From assembly GCA_964429135.1 (NCBI GenBank), contig CAYSAU010000016.1, positions 1-64,000 on the forward strand: a stretch of DNA of 64,000 nucleotides, in the 5' to 3' direction. A program made the position numbers and the translations under genes. Below the pieces are notes generated by a model. The model ran no database searches, had not been told where the DNA came from, and saw only the letters and a program-made list of their open reading frames with translations. Below are positions 46,213-53,425 of the stretch, in pieces (position 1 is the first letter of the stretch; the number at the start of each line of letters is the position of its first letter). The stretch comes from CAZSDU01 sp964429135. Lineage in GTDB: Bacteria; Bacteroidota; Bacteroidia; Bacteroidales; FEN-979.

Positions 46213-47535
46213 TTATTCAAGGATGATCAGACTGATTTCAGGCCTCATCCCGATTCTTCCGGTATATCCTATGGTACCAAGACCTTTGTTCACATTAATG
46301 TATTGTTGTATGGAGTGATCGGGATTTTGATATAAACCACAACAATGCGGATAGATTATGCTGACAGGACACCAATGAATGCCTAAACCTTCTATACCGA
46401 TTTGCCCCCCATGGGTATGGCCAGACAAGGTAAGTCCAATCTCGGGATACTCTCGGCTGATTATACTATCCCAATAGGTGGGATCATGTGACAAAAGGAT
46501 TTTTACTAAAATATTTTCTGTTCCTTGTGAAGCCTTTGCGATATCTCCCAATCGCTGAAACCTATGGGTTGCCCCCCAGTTTTCTACTCCGATCAGAGCA
46601 ATGCTGTCATATCCTTTATATAGTATGATGTTCTCATTCCTTAATAATTTCCATCCAATCTGATGGTAATAAGATACCAGGTCTTTCATATTTTGTTCCT
46701 TAGTATCAGGCTTTTTCCATATGATATAATCCCCATAATCATGATTTCCGAGAACGCAAAAAACCCCCATTGGAGCCGACAATTTTTTTAAAATCTCCTG
46801 ATAGCCATTTCCATCGGCAGTGGAATAATTGAACATATCCCCTGTAAAAACGATAATATCTGGTTTAAGCTTTTTGATTCTGGATATTGCTTCCGACAAC
46901 TTTTTTTTGGATAACCAGCTTCCCAGATGGATATCTGAAATCTGAACAATTCGGAATCCCTTAAATGACGATGGTAATCTCTTTAAGCTCACATGATTTT
47001 CTGTTGTGATGAAATTATATCTTCCCCAAATCATCCCGGAAAAAAGCAGGAGAAACAAAAAACTACCAAGCAGACAGGTGATTAGAAAAAAGCATTTTTT
47101 TCTTATTATCTCATGGTATTTTTTTTTATCCTTTTTTGAAATACATGATTTAAGAAAAAGGAAGATGCGATGCAAATCAGTCAGCAATAATCCTGAAATG
47201 GGAATCAAAGCGCTGATGGAGGCAATGATTAAAAGGCTCACTACCTCTGCCTTAAGGATTACCGGCCATAGCCGGAATGGGTAAAAAAAACCGAGTACGA
47301 TCAGGCAGAGAAGGAGAAGAGGCGGCGACCAGAATACGAGCTTTAATATAGTACGCAGTTTCTTATGCGGTTTTTTAAAAAACTGCACTATCCCACTCCA
47401 TAAGTACAGGGTCAGGATTAGATACACAAGAAGCAGGATTAAAATACCCGAATACTTCGGGAAGGCAGGATGGAGAATGAAAAAAACAGCCAGCGATAGC
47501 AGAACCACTATCACCGGCTTCAGAATTTTTTTCAT
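46213..47535 (-). CDS. Membrane-bound metallophosphoesterase
   Basis: Five hydrophobic segments occupy the first 180 of 440 residues. A calcineurin-like phosphoesterase domain follows, with metal-binding motifs RIVQISDIHLGSW, VFTGDMFN, VLGNHDYGDY and LTLSGHTHGGQ. The general plan is that of YkuE/YaeI-like phosphodiesterases, some of which act on UDP-2,3-diacylglucosamine or lipid substrates. The substrate here is unknown. Its start codon directly follows the stop of the hydratase gene, implying co-transcription. Confidence 0.9.
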   Translation of the reverse strand: MKKILKPVIVVLLSLAVFFILHPAFPKYSGILILLLVYLILTLYLWSGIVQFFKKPHKKLRTILKLVFWSPPLLLLCLIVLGFFYPFRLWPVILKAEVVSLLIIASISALIPISGLLLTDLHRIFLFLKSCISKKDKKKYHEIIRKKCFFLITCLLGSFLFLLLFSGMIWGRYNFITTENHVSLKRLPSSFKGFRIVQISDIHLGSWLSKKKLSEAISRIKKLKPDIIVFTGDMFNYSTADGNGYQEILKKLSAPMGVFCVLGNHDYGDYIIWKKPDTKEQNMKDLVSYYHQIGWKLLRNENIILYKGYDSIALIGVENWGATHRFQRLGDIAKASQGTENILVKILLSHDPTYWDSIISREYPEIGLTLSGHTHGGQIGIEGLGIHWCPVSIIYPHCCGLYQNPDHSIQQYINVNKGLGTIGYTGRIGMRPEISLIILE

Positions 47536-49317
47536 TTATTTGTTTTTCACATAATTGATGAGCCCTTTTGCTTCGAAAATCTCAAGTAGTTTAGCTGGTA
47601 AAGGAGCGAAAGCAAATTTTTCCTGGTTCACCTTAACAAAACCGTTTTCGAAGTCAATAGATACGGTATCTCCCTGCTTGAAAGCCTTCACGGCATCGGG
47701 TACAAGGATGATCGGGAGTCCCTGGTTTACAGAAGAGCGGTAAAAAATCCGGTTAACTGATTTGCATATCACAGCTTTTATGCCTGCATAGGCCAATCCC
47801 ACGGAAGGGTGTTCCCTTGAGCTTCCACAACCGAAGTTGGCGCCGGCAATAATGATATCACCTTGCTTCACCCTTTCTGAAAAGCTGTTGTCAAACCCCT
47901 TGAATAAATGAGGCATAATCTTTTCCGGTTCCGTACTTTGAACATTATATGTCAGGTTTCCAGCAAACATCTGATCGGTATTCAGGTTGTCCACATCGCT
48001 GTAGTTCCAGATTCCGGATGCATAGCGATCATCCTTTTCTGCAATATCAACCTTGGCGCTTTGGGGGCTATGGTATGGATATTGGTCATGGGATGGGATT
48101 CCCCTGGGATCGGTAATTTCCCCTTTTAATGCAGATGTGGCTACGGTAGCCGGGGAAGCAAGATATACGAAGGAGGCGGGATTTCCCATGCGTCCTTTGA
48201 AATTGCGGTTGGCTGTTGAAATAATATTGTATCCATCTGCAGGAATTCCTTGACCTGTCCCAAGGCAGGGGCCGCAGGAAGAGGAAAGGACATTAGCACC
48301 GGCTTCCATGAAAATTTCAATGAGGCCTTCTTTCATCGCTTGCAAATAAATTTCTTTGGAAGCAGGAATGATTTGTAATTGCATGTATTTAGGAATTTTT
48401 CTGCCATTTAAAACAGCAGCCGCTTCACGTAAATCCTCGAGGCGTCCGTTAGTGCAAGTCCCGATAAGCGCTTGTTGAATCTTTGTCCCCTGAAGTTCCG
48501 CCACAGCTTTGACATTGTCCACATGATGTGGAGCCGCAACGACTGGAAAAATTTCATTCAGCCGGATGTTGATTTCTTTTAGGTAATCGGCATCCGGATC
48601 TGCCCAGATTCCATCCACTTTATGTCCAAAGTGTTTCTCAAGGACTTCATCAGCGGGAAATACTGCATTCTTGGCACCCATTTCCGAGGCAAGATTGGAA
48701 AGTACCATACGATCTGAAATACTCAGGGTGCTGACACCTTCGCCATGATATTCGATCGACATGTAATCAGCCCCACTTGAACCTATCATTCCAATGATCC
48801 ATAAGGCCAGATCCTTGGCAAAAACTCCGGTTGGCAGTTTTCCGGTCAGGGTGATTTTTAAACTTTCAGGAATCCTGAACCAGGTTTCACCCTGTTTCCA
48901 TAATCCTGCAGTCTCTGTGCGGTCGATTCCTGCAGCAAAAGCGTTATACGCTCCGGCTGTACTGGTATGACTGTCGCTGCCAACAATGATCATTTTAGGC
49001 CGGGCATAATTCGCCATCAATTGATGACAAATTCCATCTCCAACGTCATGGAATTTTTGAATACCGAATTTTTCCACAAATTCACGGATCACCTGATAAT
49101 CATTGGCAAGTTTAGAATTGGTGGGTGGGGCATTATGATCAAGGGTGATCAGCAATGCATCGGGATTGGCCAGGGTGCTGCCTCCCATTTTTTTAAATGT
49201 ACTGTATATACTCGATGTATTGTCGTGGGACAGAATGATATCCGGTCGGGCAAAAACAATGGCTCCCTTTTCTGCTCCGAAAATCTTTTCTGCGAATGTT
49301 TTTCCTTTCATTGTCAT
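47536..49317 (-). CDS. Aconitase/isopropylmalate dehydratase family protein with fused large and swivel domains
   Basis: The 593-residue protein joins a LeuC-like catalytic part (about 1-420) to a LeuD-like swivel domain (about 440-590). The 4Fe-4S ligands are Cys in GTCTNGRLEDL and the CGPC of SSCGPCLGTGQG. The substrate loop SDSHTSTAGAYNAFAAG and the swivel motif FGCGSSREHPSVGLAYAGIKAV (split) are intact. It is an active-looking hydro-lyase. No leuA, leuB or TCA genes are adjacent, so isopropylmalate, aconitate and homoaconitate remain possible substrates. The length fits the fused Bacteroidetes form. Confidence 0.85.
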   Translation of the reverse strand: MTMKGKTFAEKIFGAEKGAIVFARPDIILSHDNTSSIYSTFKKMGGSTLANPDALLITLDHNAPPTNSKLANDYQVIREFVEKFGIQKFHDVGDGICHQLMANYARPKMIIVGSDSHTSTAGAYNAFAAGIDRTETAGLWKQGETWFRIPESLKITLTGKLPTGVFAKDLALWIIGMIGSSGADYMSIEYHGEGVSTLSISDRMVLSNLASEMGAKNAVFPADEVLEKHFGHKVDGIWADPDADYLKEINIRLNEIFPVVAAPHHVDNVKAVAELQGTKIQQALIGTCTNGRLEDLREAAAVLNGRKIPKYMQLQIIPASKEIYLQAMKEGLIEIFMEAGANVLSSSCGPCLGTGQGIPADGYNIISTANRNFKGRMGNPASFVYLASPATVATSALKGEITDPRGIPSHDQYPYHSPQSAKVDIAEKDDRYASGIWNYSDVDNLNTDQMFAGNLTYNVQSTEPEKIMPHLFKGFDNSFSERVKQGDIIIAGANFGCGSSREHPSVGLAYAGIKAVICKSVNRIFYRSSVNQGLPIILVPDAVKAFKQGDTVSIDFENGFVKVNQEKFAFAPLPAKLLEIFEAKGLINYVKNK

Positions 49318-49355
49318 TGATTTTATGGATTGCTTAACGACAAAAATAAAAATAT

Positions 49356-49386
49356 TTTGCTAAACCCACGGGATTTTCTAATTTTG
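49356..49386 (+). promoter_or_regulatory. Promoter of tRNA-Ser (TTTG-19-TAATTTTG)
   Basis: TTTG at 49356-49359 and TAATTTTG at 49379-49386 have the exact 19-bp Bacteroidetes spacing. Transcription should start near 49392, at the foot of the leader hairpin. Confidence 0.75.
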
Positions 49387-49390
49387 CAGC

Positions 49391-49424
49391 CCCAATAACC
49401 GGATAGATTGGTTATTGGGTTTTT
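49391..49424 (+). terminator. Terminator-like hairpin in the tRNA-Ser leader
   Basis: CCCAATAACC (49391-49400) and GGTTATTGGG (49410-49419) form a perfect 10-bp stem with a 9-nt loop, followed at once by five T (49420-49424). The tRNA starts at the next base. It looks like an intrinsic terminator, yet lies between promoter and gene. Confidence 0.6.
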
Positions 49425-49511
49425 GGAGAGGTGGGTGAGTGGCTGAAACCAACAGTTTGCTAAACTGTCGTACGGGAAACTGTACCGGGGGTTCGAATCC
49501 CCCCTTCTCCG
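49425..49511 (+). tRNA. tRNA-Ser(GCU)
   Basis: This is a class II tRNA with a long variable arm (CGTACGGGAAACTGTACCG region). The acceptor is GGAGAGG/CTTCTCC with discriminator G. The anticodon loop TTGCTAA gives anticodon GCT. The T arm is GGGGGTTCGAATCCCCC. CCA is not encoded. Confidence 0.95.
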
Positions 49512-49581
49512 CAAAGCAGATGTGCCTGTCTGACGAAAGGTGGAGGTGGGGGTTTTAAATTAGTGTGTGAAAAAAAGAGAC

Positions 49582-49932
49582 ATGTTTGATTTTGAGAAAT
49601 TGGATGTATATCAAATTGTAAAGGCGCAGAACCTTAAGGTGCTTTCTATCTTGAAATCAAATCAGTCCATTGATCCATATATAATGGATCAATGGAAAAG
49701 AGCCAGTCTCAGTATCCTTTTTAACCTGGCTGAAGGCACCGGCCGCATGTCAGAACAGGATAAACGTCACTTTTTGACCATCGCAAGGGGAAGCGTATAT
49801 GAATCCGTTTCCATTCTCACACTTATAAAAGATCTTAATTGTATCACAGAAAAAGAATACAACGAACTGTACCAGGGTTATGAGTCATGCTCCAAAATGC
49901 TGCTCGCCATGTACCGTTCCTACGGAAAATAA
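49582..49932 (+). CDS. Four-helix-bundle protein of the 23S rRNA intervening-sequence (IVP) family
   Basis: The 116-residue protein matches the short, all-helical family first described from open frames within 23S rRNA intervening sequences, and common as free-standing genes in Bacteroidetes. FEKLDVYQ at the N-terminus and FNLAEGTGRMSEQDKRHFLTIARGS in the middle (about residues 51-75, split here) are characteristic. No function is established. The frame is open from a GTG at 49567, but ATG 49582 fits the family N-terminus better. It lies between tRNA-Ser and tRNA-Pro. Confidence 0.85.
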   Translation: MFDFEKLDVYQIVKAQNLKVLSILKSNQSIDPYIMDQWKRASLSILFNLAEGTGRMSEQDKRHFLTIARGSVYESVSILTLIKDLNCITEKEYNELYQGYESCSKMLLAMYRSYGK

Positions 49933-49969
49933 TTGAATCTCAACACACCACACACTCACACCCATGCCC

Positions 49970-49987
49970 CTGCCTGCCGGCAGGCAG
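49970..49987. repeat. Perfect 18-bp GC-rich palindrome
   Basis: CTGCCTGCCGGCAGGCAG is self-complementary over all 18 bases, in an A/C-rich spacer 12 bp before tRNA-Pro. It resembles the smaller palindrome before rpoB and may be a dispersed repetitive element. Its orientation cannot be defined. Confidence 0.6.
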
Positions 49988-49999
49988 AAACATCCACTT

Positions 50000-50078
50000 C
50001 GGGGTATAGCGTAGCCCGGTTCATCGCGCCTGCTTTGGGAGCAGGAGGTCGCAGGTTCGAATCCTGCTACCCCGACCA
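50000..50078 (+). tRNA. tRNA-Pro(UGG) with encoded CCA
   Basis: The acceptor pair is CGGGGTA/TACCCCG with discriminator A and an encoded CCA at 50076-50078. The D arm has TAGCGTAGCCCGGTTCATCG, the anticodon loop TTTGGGA has anticodon TGG, and the T arm is CGCAGGTTCGAATCCTGC. It is the only tRNA of the window that encodes CCA. Confidence 0.95.
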
Positions 50079-50081
50079 GCA

Positions 50082-50124
50082 AAATCAAGGGTTTCAGAAA
50101 ATAAAGATCTGAAACCCTTGATTT
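50082..50124 (+). terminator. Long hairpin after tRNA-Pro
   Basis: AAATCAAGGGTTTCAG (50082-50097) pairs perfectly with CTGAAACCCTTGATTT (50109-50124), a 16-bp stem with an 11-nt A-rich loop. The T-run after the stem is short and broken, so it may be a terminator or an RNA-processing/stabilising hairpin. Confidence 0.6.
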
Positions 50125-50204
50125 ATTATAACCCTATAGGAACTCCGTGAATTTTGGCCAGCTACATCAAAAATCATGTGACCATGTTTTCTGACAAGAA
50201 TTTC

Positions 50205-50236
50205 TTGAAATTTAAAAGGAAAAATTGTAATTTTGA
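50205..50236 (+). promoter_or_regulatory. Promoter of the acyltransferase-aminomutase pair
   Basis: TTG (50205-50207), a 21-bp spacer and TAATTTTG (50229-50236) fit the Bacteroidetes pattern. The ATG is 40 nt further. The rest of the 197-nt spacer after tRNA-Pro holds only the hairpin; nothing else was seen. Confidence 0.55.
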
Positions 50237-50275
50237 TTGGAAGAAGTTTTAAATGCTTAGCTTTAAATCACGGAT

Positions 50276-50893
50276 ATGACATTTTCCGAAAAGATAAAAA
50301 ATAATCCTCGCCTGAAGGAACTGGCTTCCTGGGCTTTGATTCCTCGCAATCAGGCACGCCCGAGGAAATGGGTAATCTGGTTTCTTAATCCTTTTATCCA
50401 TCATAAAGGAAAAAGAACCACGATCTGTAGACACAGTAGGATGGATATTTTACCTTTTAATCAATTCTACATTGGGGACGATTCAACCATAGAAGATTTC
50501 ACAACAGTTAACAACGGAGTGGGAGATATATGGATCGGCGACCGTACACGCATTGGTCTGGGTTGCACGCTGATCGGTCCAGTGAAAGTTGGGAACGACG
50601 TCATGATTGCTCAGAATGTAGTCATTTCTGCCTTAAATCACAGATATGAGGATGATAGCCTTCCGATTTCCCGTCAGGGAGTGACAAAAAATCCCATCGT
50701 GATAAAAGATGAAGCGTGGATCGCTGCCAACTGTGTAATCCTTTCAGGAGTTACCATAGGGAAACATGCGGTAGTATCAGCAGGGAGCGTAGTGAGAAGA
50801 AATGTACCTGCTTATTCGATAGTGGCCGGAAACCCGGCAAGCGTGGTAAAACGACAGAATCCTGTCACTAAAATCTGGGAATGGAAAATCTGA
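50276..50893 (+). CDS. Hexapeptide-repeat (left-handed beta-helix) acyltransferase
   Basis: The 205-residue protein has an N-terminal helical part and a beta-helix at about 60-195 built from imperfect hexapeptides (IGDDSTIEDFTTVNN, IWIGDRTRIGLGCTLIG, VTIGKHAVVSAGSVV). The active-site His lies in ISALNHRYEDD. The end VPAYSIVAGNPASVVK is typical of the maltose/colanic-acid O-acetyltransferase group, which transfers acetyl from CoA. The acceptor is unknown. It overlaps the aminomutase gene by 13 nt, so the two are translationally coupled, which suggests acetylation of a related product or simply shared regulation. Confidence 0.9.
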   Translation: MTFSEKIKNNPRLKELASWALIPRNQARPRKWVIWFLNPFIHHKGKRTTICRHSRMDILPFNQFYIGDDSTIEDFTTVNNGVGDIWIGDRTRIGLGCTLIGPVKVGNDVMIAQNVVISALNHRYEDDSLPISRQGVTKNPIVIKDEAWIAANCVILSGVTIGKHAVVSAGSVVRRNVPAYSIVAGNPASVVKRQNPVTKIWEWKI

Positions 50894-52473
50894 AAATCAA
50901 ATCCTTCATGGACAGCAATGAAGATTTTTTATATCACCCAAGACCTTTTACAGAGATTGAGTTGTGGAAAGGGATCCGCCGGGAACAATGGTATAATCCC
51001 CTATGGCAAAAGAAAAATGCCATTCGTAGCGTTGATACCTTAAAAAAAGTTATCCTGCTTAATGAATATCAGGAAAATGAGATAAAAAGAACTGTCGAAA
51101 CCTTGAGAAAACAGGGGAAAGAACCCCTGAGGATTACACCTTATTATGCTTCCCTTATGCAGCAGGATCCTTTTCACCCCAGGATGATGAAAGGTGAAAA
51201 AGGTGAAAAACGACTTGACCCCATCTTCTGGCAAAGCGTACCTACCCCTGCCAATCTCCTGTTCCCCGATACAGGCGTGGAAGGCGCTATGGGAGAAGGC
51301 AGCAGGTGTTTCGGGGCTGTTTACCAACGCTATCCAAACAGGGTAGCGCTGTTTGTTGCTGAAAATACCAGTTGCGCATCCTATTGCGTTCATTGCCAAC
51401 GGTCGAAATCGCTTGATGGAACGGTGGATGTGAATATCTCGGAAATTAATAAGGGTTTATTCTATATCGGGTACAACAGGAATATCAATGAAGTTCTCGT
51501 TACAGGCGGGGATGCCCTGATGATCAATAAAAACCGTTTAAAGTATATCCTTGAAGAACTGAGCAAAATTCCCCATCTCAGGGTAATCAGAATCGCAACC
51601 AGGATGCCTGTTGTACTTCCCATGGGGATTACGGATGAACTACTTGAACTTATCAACAAATCAGCCAACAGATACACACAGGGTAATGAAAAATATGTAT
51701 ATTTCATGATTCATATCAACCATTACCAGGAAATTACGGAAGATTTATCGGCGGCTGTAAAAAAAATCCGCAATCATGGATTCACGATTAGGAATCAGAC
51801 AGTTCTCCTGAACCATGTCAATGATTATTTCAAGACCCTGGCTGAAACCTTCAGGAGGATGTTCTGGATTGGAGTACATCCGTATTACCTCCTGCAATGC
51901 CATAAAGAAAAAGGCATTGTCCATTTTATCACCCCGGTGCAAATCGGGAAAATTTATATCAAACATCTTCAGGGGTGGATATCCGGGATTACCATGCCCA
52001 GGTATGCAGCCAACATTGAAGGAGGAGGTGGGAAAGTGTTGCTGATGCCTTCAGGTCATGATACGCTTAACTTGGAAAATGCCATCGATGAGAGGATTTC
52101 CGAAAGCTTTGCCATCATCTATACTTGGGATGGGAAAAAAATTTATAAGTATGAATCTTTAGGCAGATCCACCCGGAAAGAATTTGCCAAGGCAGAAAGA
52201 ATCATGCATAAATTCATTGGGAGGAAAGGCGTTTTTTGCCCTAAGGTGATTATCGTTGACAATTCTGGCAATCACCTGGAAACAACCCACAGGACAAAAC
52301 TGCCGTTATTCGAAAAATTTAAAAAATCAGAACTCCTGGGATATGAAATTCACCAGGAAGATATGCCTCTTACCAATCCATCTGATATCCGTGAAGAGTT
52401 AGAGAATAAATTCCTTTTTTCACAAAGGGACAAAGCAATGCTGAAAAAGATTCCCGAAGGGGATTCTCCATAA
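50881..52473 (+). CDS. KamA (lysine 2,3-aminomutase) family radical SAM enzyme with changed substrate residues
   Basis: KamA enzymes move an amino group from C2 to C3 using a 4Fe-4S cluster, SAM and PLP. In this 530-residue protein the cluster motif is Cys165-X3-Cys169-X2-Cys172 (CASYCVHC). Arg174 matches the carboxylate-binding Arg of lysine 2,3-aminomutase, and Lys385 in EGGGGK matches the PLP lysine. The two Asp that hold the lysine side-chain amine are replaced: His341 sits 44 residues and Asn378 7 residues before the PLP lysine, exactly the family spacing. Lysine is therefore unlikely as substrate; a glutamate-type substrate is possible. About 110 extra C-terminal residues are present. 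Confidence 0.88.
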   Translation: MENLKIKSFMDSNEDFLYHPRPFTEIELWKGIRREQWYNPLWQKKNAIRSVDTLKKVILLNEYQENEIKRTVETLRKQGKEPLRITPYYASLMQQDPFHPRMMKGEKGEKRLDPIFWQSVPTPANLLFPDTGVEGAMGEGSRCFGAVYQRYPNRVALFVAENTSCASYCVHCQRSKSLDGTVDVNISEINKGLFYIGYNRNINEVLVTGGDALMINKNRLKYILEELSKIPHLRVIRIATRMPVVLPMGITDELLELINKSANRYTQGNEKYVYFMIHINHYQEITEDLSAAVKKIRNHGFTIRNQTVLLNHVNDYFKTLAETFRRMFWIGVHPYYLLQCHKEKGIVHFITPVQIGKIYIKHLQGWISGITMPRYAANIEGGGGKVLLMPSGHDTLNLENAIDERISESFAIIYTWDGKKIYKYESLGRSTRKEFAKAERIMHKFIGRKGVFCPKVIIVDNSGNHLETTHRTKLPLFEKFKKSELLGYEIHQEDMPLTNPSDIREELENKFLFSQRDKAMLKKIPEGDSP

Positions 52474-52488
52474 GGGATTTCATTGATA

Positions 52489-53250
52489 TTAGAAAAAATC
52501 ATTCCAGCGCCCCTGGGTAAGCCCATTGGCGGTTTCTTTTTTATCCTCGACCATCTCCTTTTTGGCCAGATCCCTGAATTCATTCCTTTTTCTAATAACC
52601 GGGCCAAATAACTCCCAATGCCGCTCATTGTATCCATTCAGGATTTCCTTCCTTTCCGTCTCCGTTTCTCGTGCATGTTTTTCATACAAAGCGGTGAGGT
52701 CAGGCGTCATTTTGAAGAAATCATAGTCCTTGGAAGTGATTTTATCGAGCAGACTCTTTTCCCATGACAAGGTCCGCTGAAAGTTCTTCAATGTTGTTTC
52801 TACAAAATGATGCAATTTCAGGGATTCAAGTATGGTTTCATAGCCGACCTTCAGCAATTTGTCATCCTGAATCAGCAACTGTAAACGCCCGAAAGAAACA
52901 TTTGCCCGGTTGTAATACTCTCTTAAATGGATAATTTTCCCGCTGAGTTCAGAATAATTTGTATGGTTGTAATCCTGAACCCCGATGTTTAAACCATCCC
53001 AGATCCATTCATTCAGATGAGTGAAAAAATCAACCAGAGCTGAACGGTTTTCAGCAAAACGCATATGCTCCTTGTTCGTAACCAGGTTAAGGTTCGCTGT
53101 GAGCGGCTTACTGTCCCCCGGGGATTCTTTCCCTTCAGGTCTCTCCTGTTTATGAAAAAAATCTTTTTTCCAGAAACGGAAAATTAAAAATACTAAACTA
53201 CCCGTCAGAATGACTTGCAGGATAATGAAAAGTGTATTTGGTGAGTCCAT
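52489..53250 (-). CDS. Membrane-anchored helical protein of unknown function, probably sigma-54 dependent
   Basis: I do not recognise this 253-residue protein. It has an N-terminal membrane segment (residues 6-24), a charged linker to about residue 50, and a largely helical rest with many aromatic residues (NEWIWDGLNIGVQDYNH near residue 80) and a Glu/Lys-rich C-terminal half. Topology suggests a cytosolic body if the N-terminus is outside, but this is not certain. A near-consensus -24/-12 promoter lies directly upstream, with twin operators about 100 bp further up, next to a sigma-54 activator gene. It is therefore a probable target of that regulator. Confidence 0.7.
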   Translation of the reverse strand: MDSPNTLFIILQVILTGSLVFLIFRFWKKDFFHKQERPEGKESPGDSKPLTANLNLVTNKEHMRFAENRSALVDFFTHLNEWIWDGLNIGVQDYNHTNYSELSGKIIHLREYYNRANVSFGRLQLLIQDDKLLKVGYETILESLKLHHFVETTLKNFQRTLSWEKSLLDKITSKDYDFFKMTPDLTALYEKHARETETERKEILNGYNERHWELFGPVIRKRNEFRDLAKKEMVEDKKETANGLTQGRWNDFF

Positions 53251-53274
53251 ATTGGAATTTTTTGGGGCATATAT

Positions 53275-53294
53275 TTAGCAAAAATCAGGCCAAA
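53275..53294 (-). promoter_or_regulatory. Sigma-54 (-24/-12) promoter for the membrane-anchored gene
   Basis: On the minus strand TTGGCCTGATTTTTGCTAA contains GG (53291-53290), exactly 10 bases, then GC (53279-53278). It agrees with TTGGCAnG-N4-TTGCW at most conserved positions. The start codon at 53250 lies about 28 nt after the -12 GC, leaving a short leader. Confidence 0.75.
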
Positions 53295-53354
53295 TTATTA
53301 AAACATTGAAATTCAATGATATAAATTTTTTTTAAAAATAAATATTTTCAAAAA

Positions 53355-53395
53355 GTGTCAAAAAATTAGACAGTAGTGTCAAAAATTTAGACACT
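53355..53395. promoter_or_regulatory. Twin operators TGTC-N9-GACA, 21 bp apart
   Basis: Site 1 is TGTC (53356-53359), 9 A/T bases, GACA (53369-53372). Site 2 is AGTGTC (53375-53380), 9 A/T bases, GACACT (53390-53395). The two are shifted by 21 bp, two helical turns, so bound dimers would lie on the same face. They sit about 90-130 bp upstream of the leftward -24/-12 promoter, as enhancers do, and cover the -33 region of the rightward regulator promoter. The sequence facts are seen; the bound protein is inferred to be the adjacent regulator. Confidence 0.75.
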
Positions 53396-53400
53396 TTTTC

Positions 53401-53408
53401 TATTTTTG
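53401..53408 (+). promoter_or_regulatory. TAnnTTTG box for the response regulator-kinase operon
   Basis: TATTTTTG lies 17 nt before the ATG at 53426 and 5 bp after operator site 2. Occupied operators would block the -33 region, which suggests autoregulation. Confidence 0.55.
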
Positions 53409-53425
53409 TATAAAATGTACATCCC

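Noticed and set aside
49425..50124. tRNA-Ser to tRNA-Pro interval as an integrated element with attachment sites
   Set aside because: No integrase, no duplicated tRNA 3' end and only one small four-helix-bundle gene are present.
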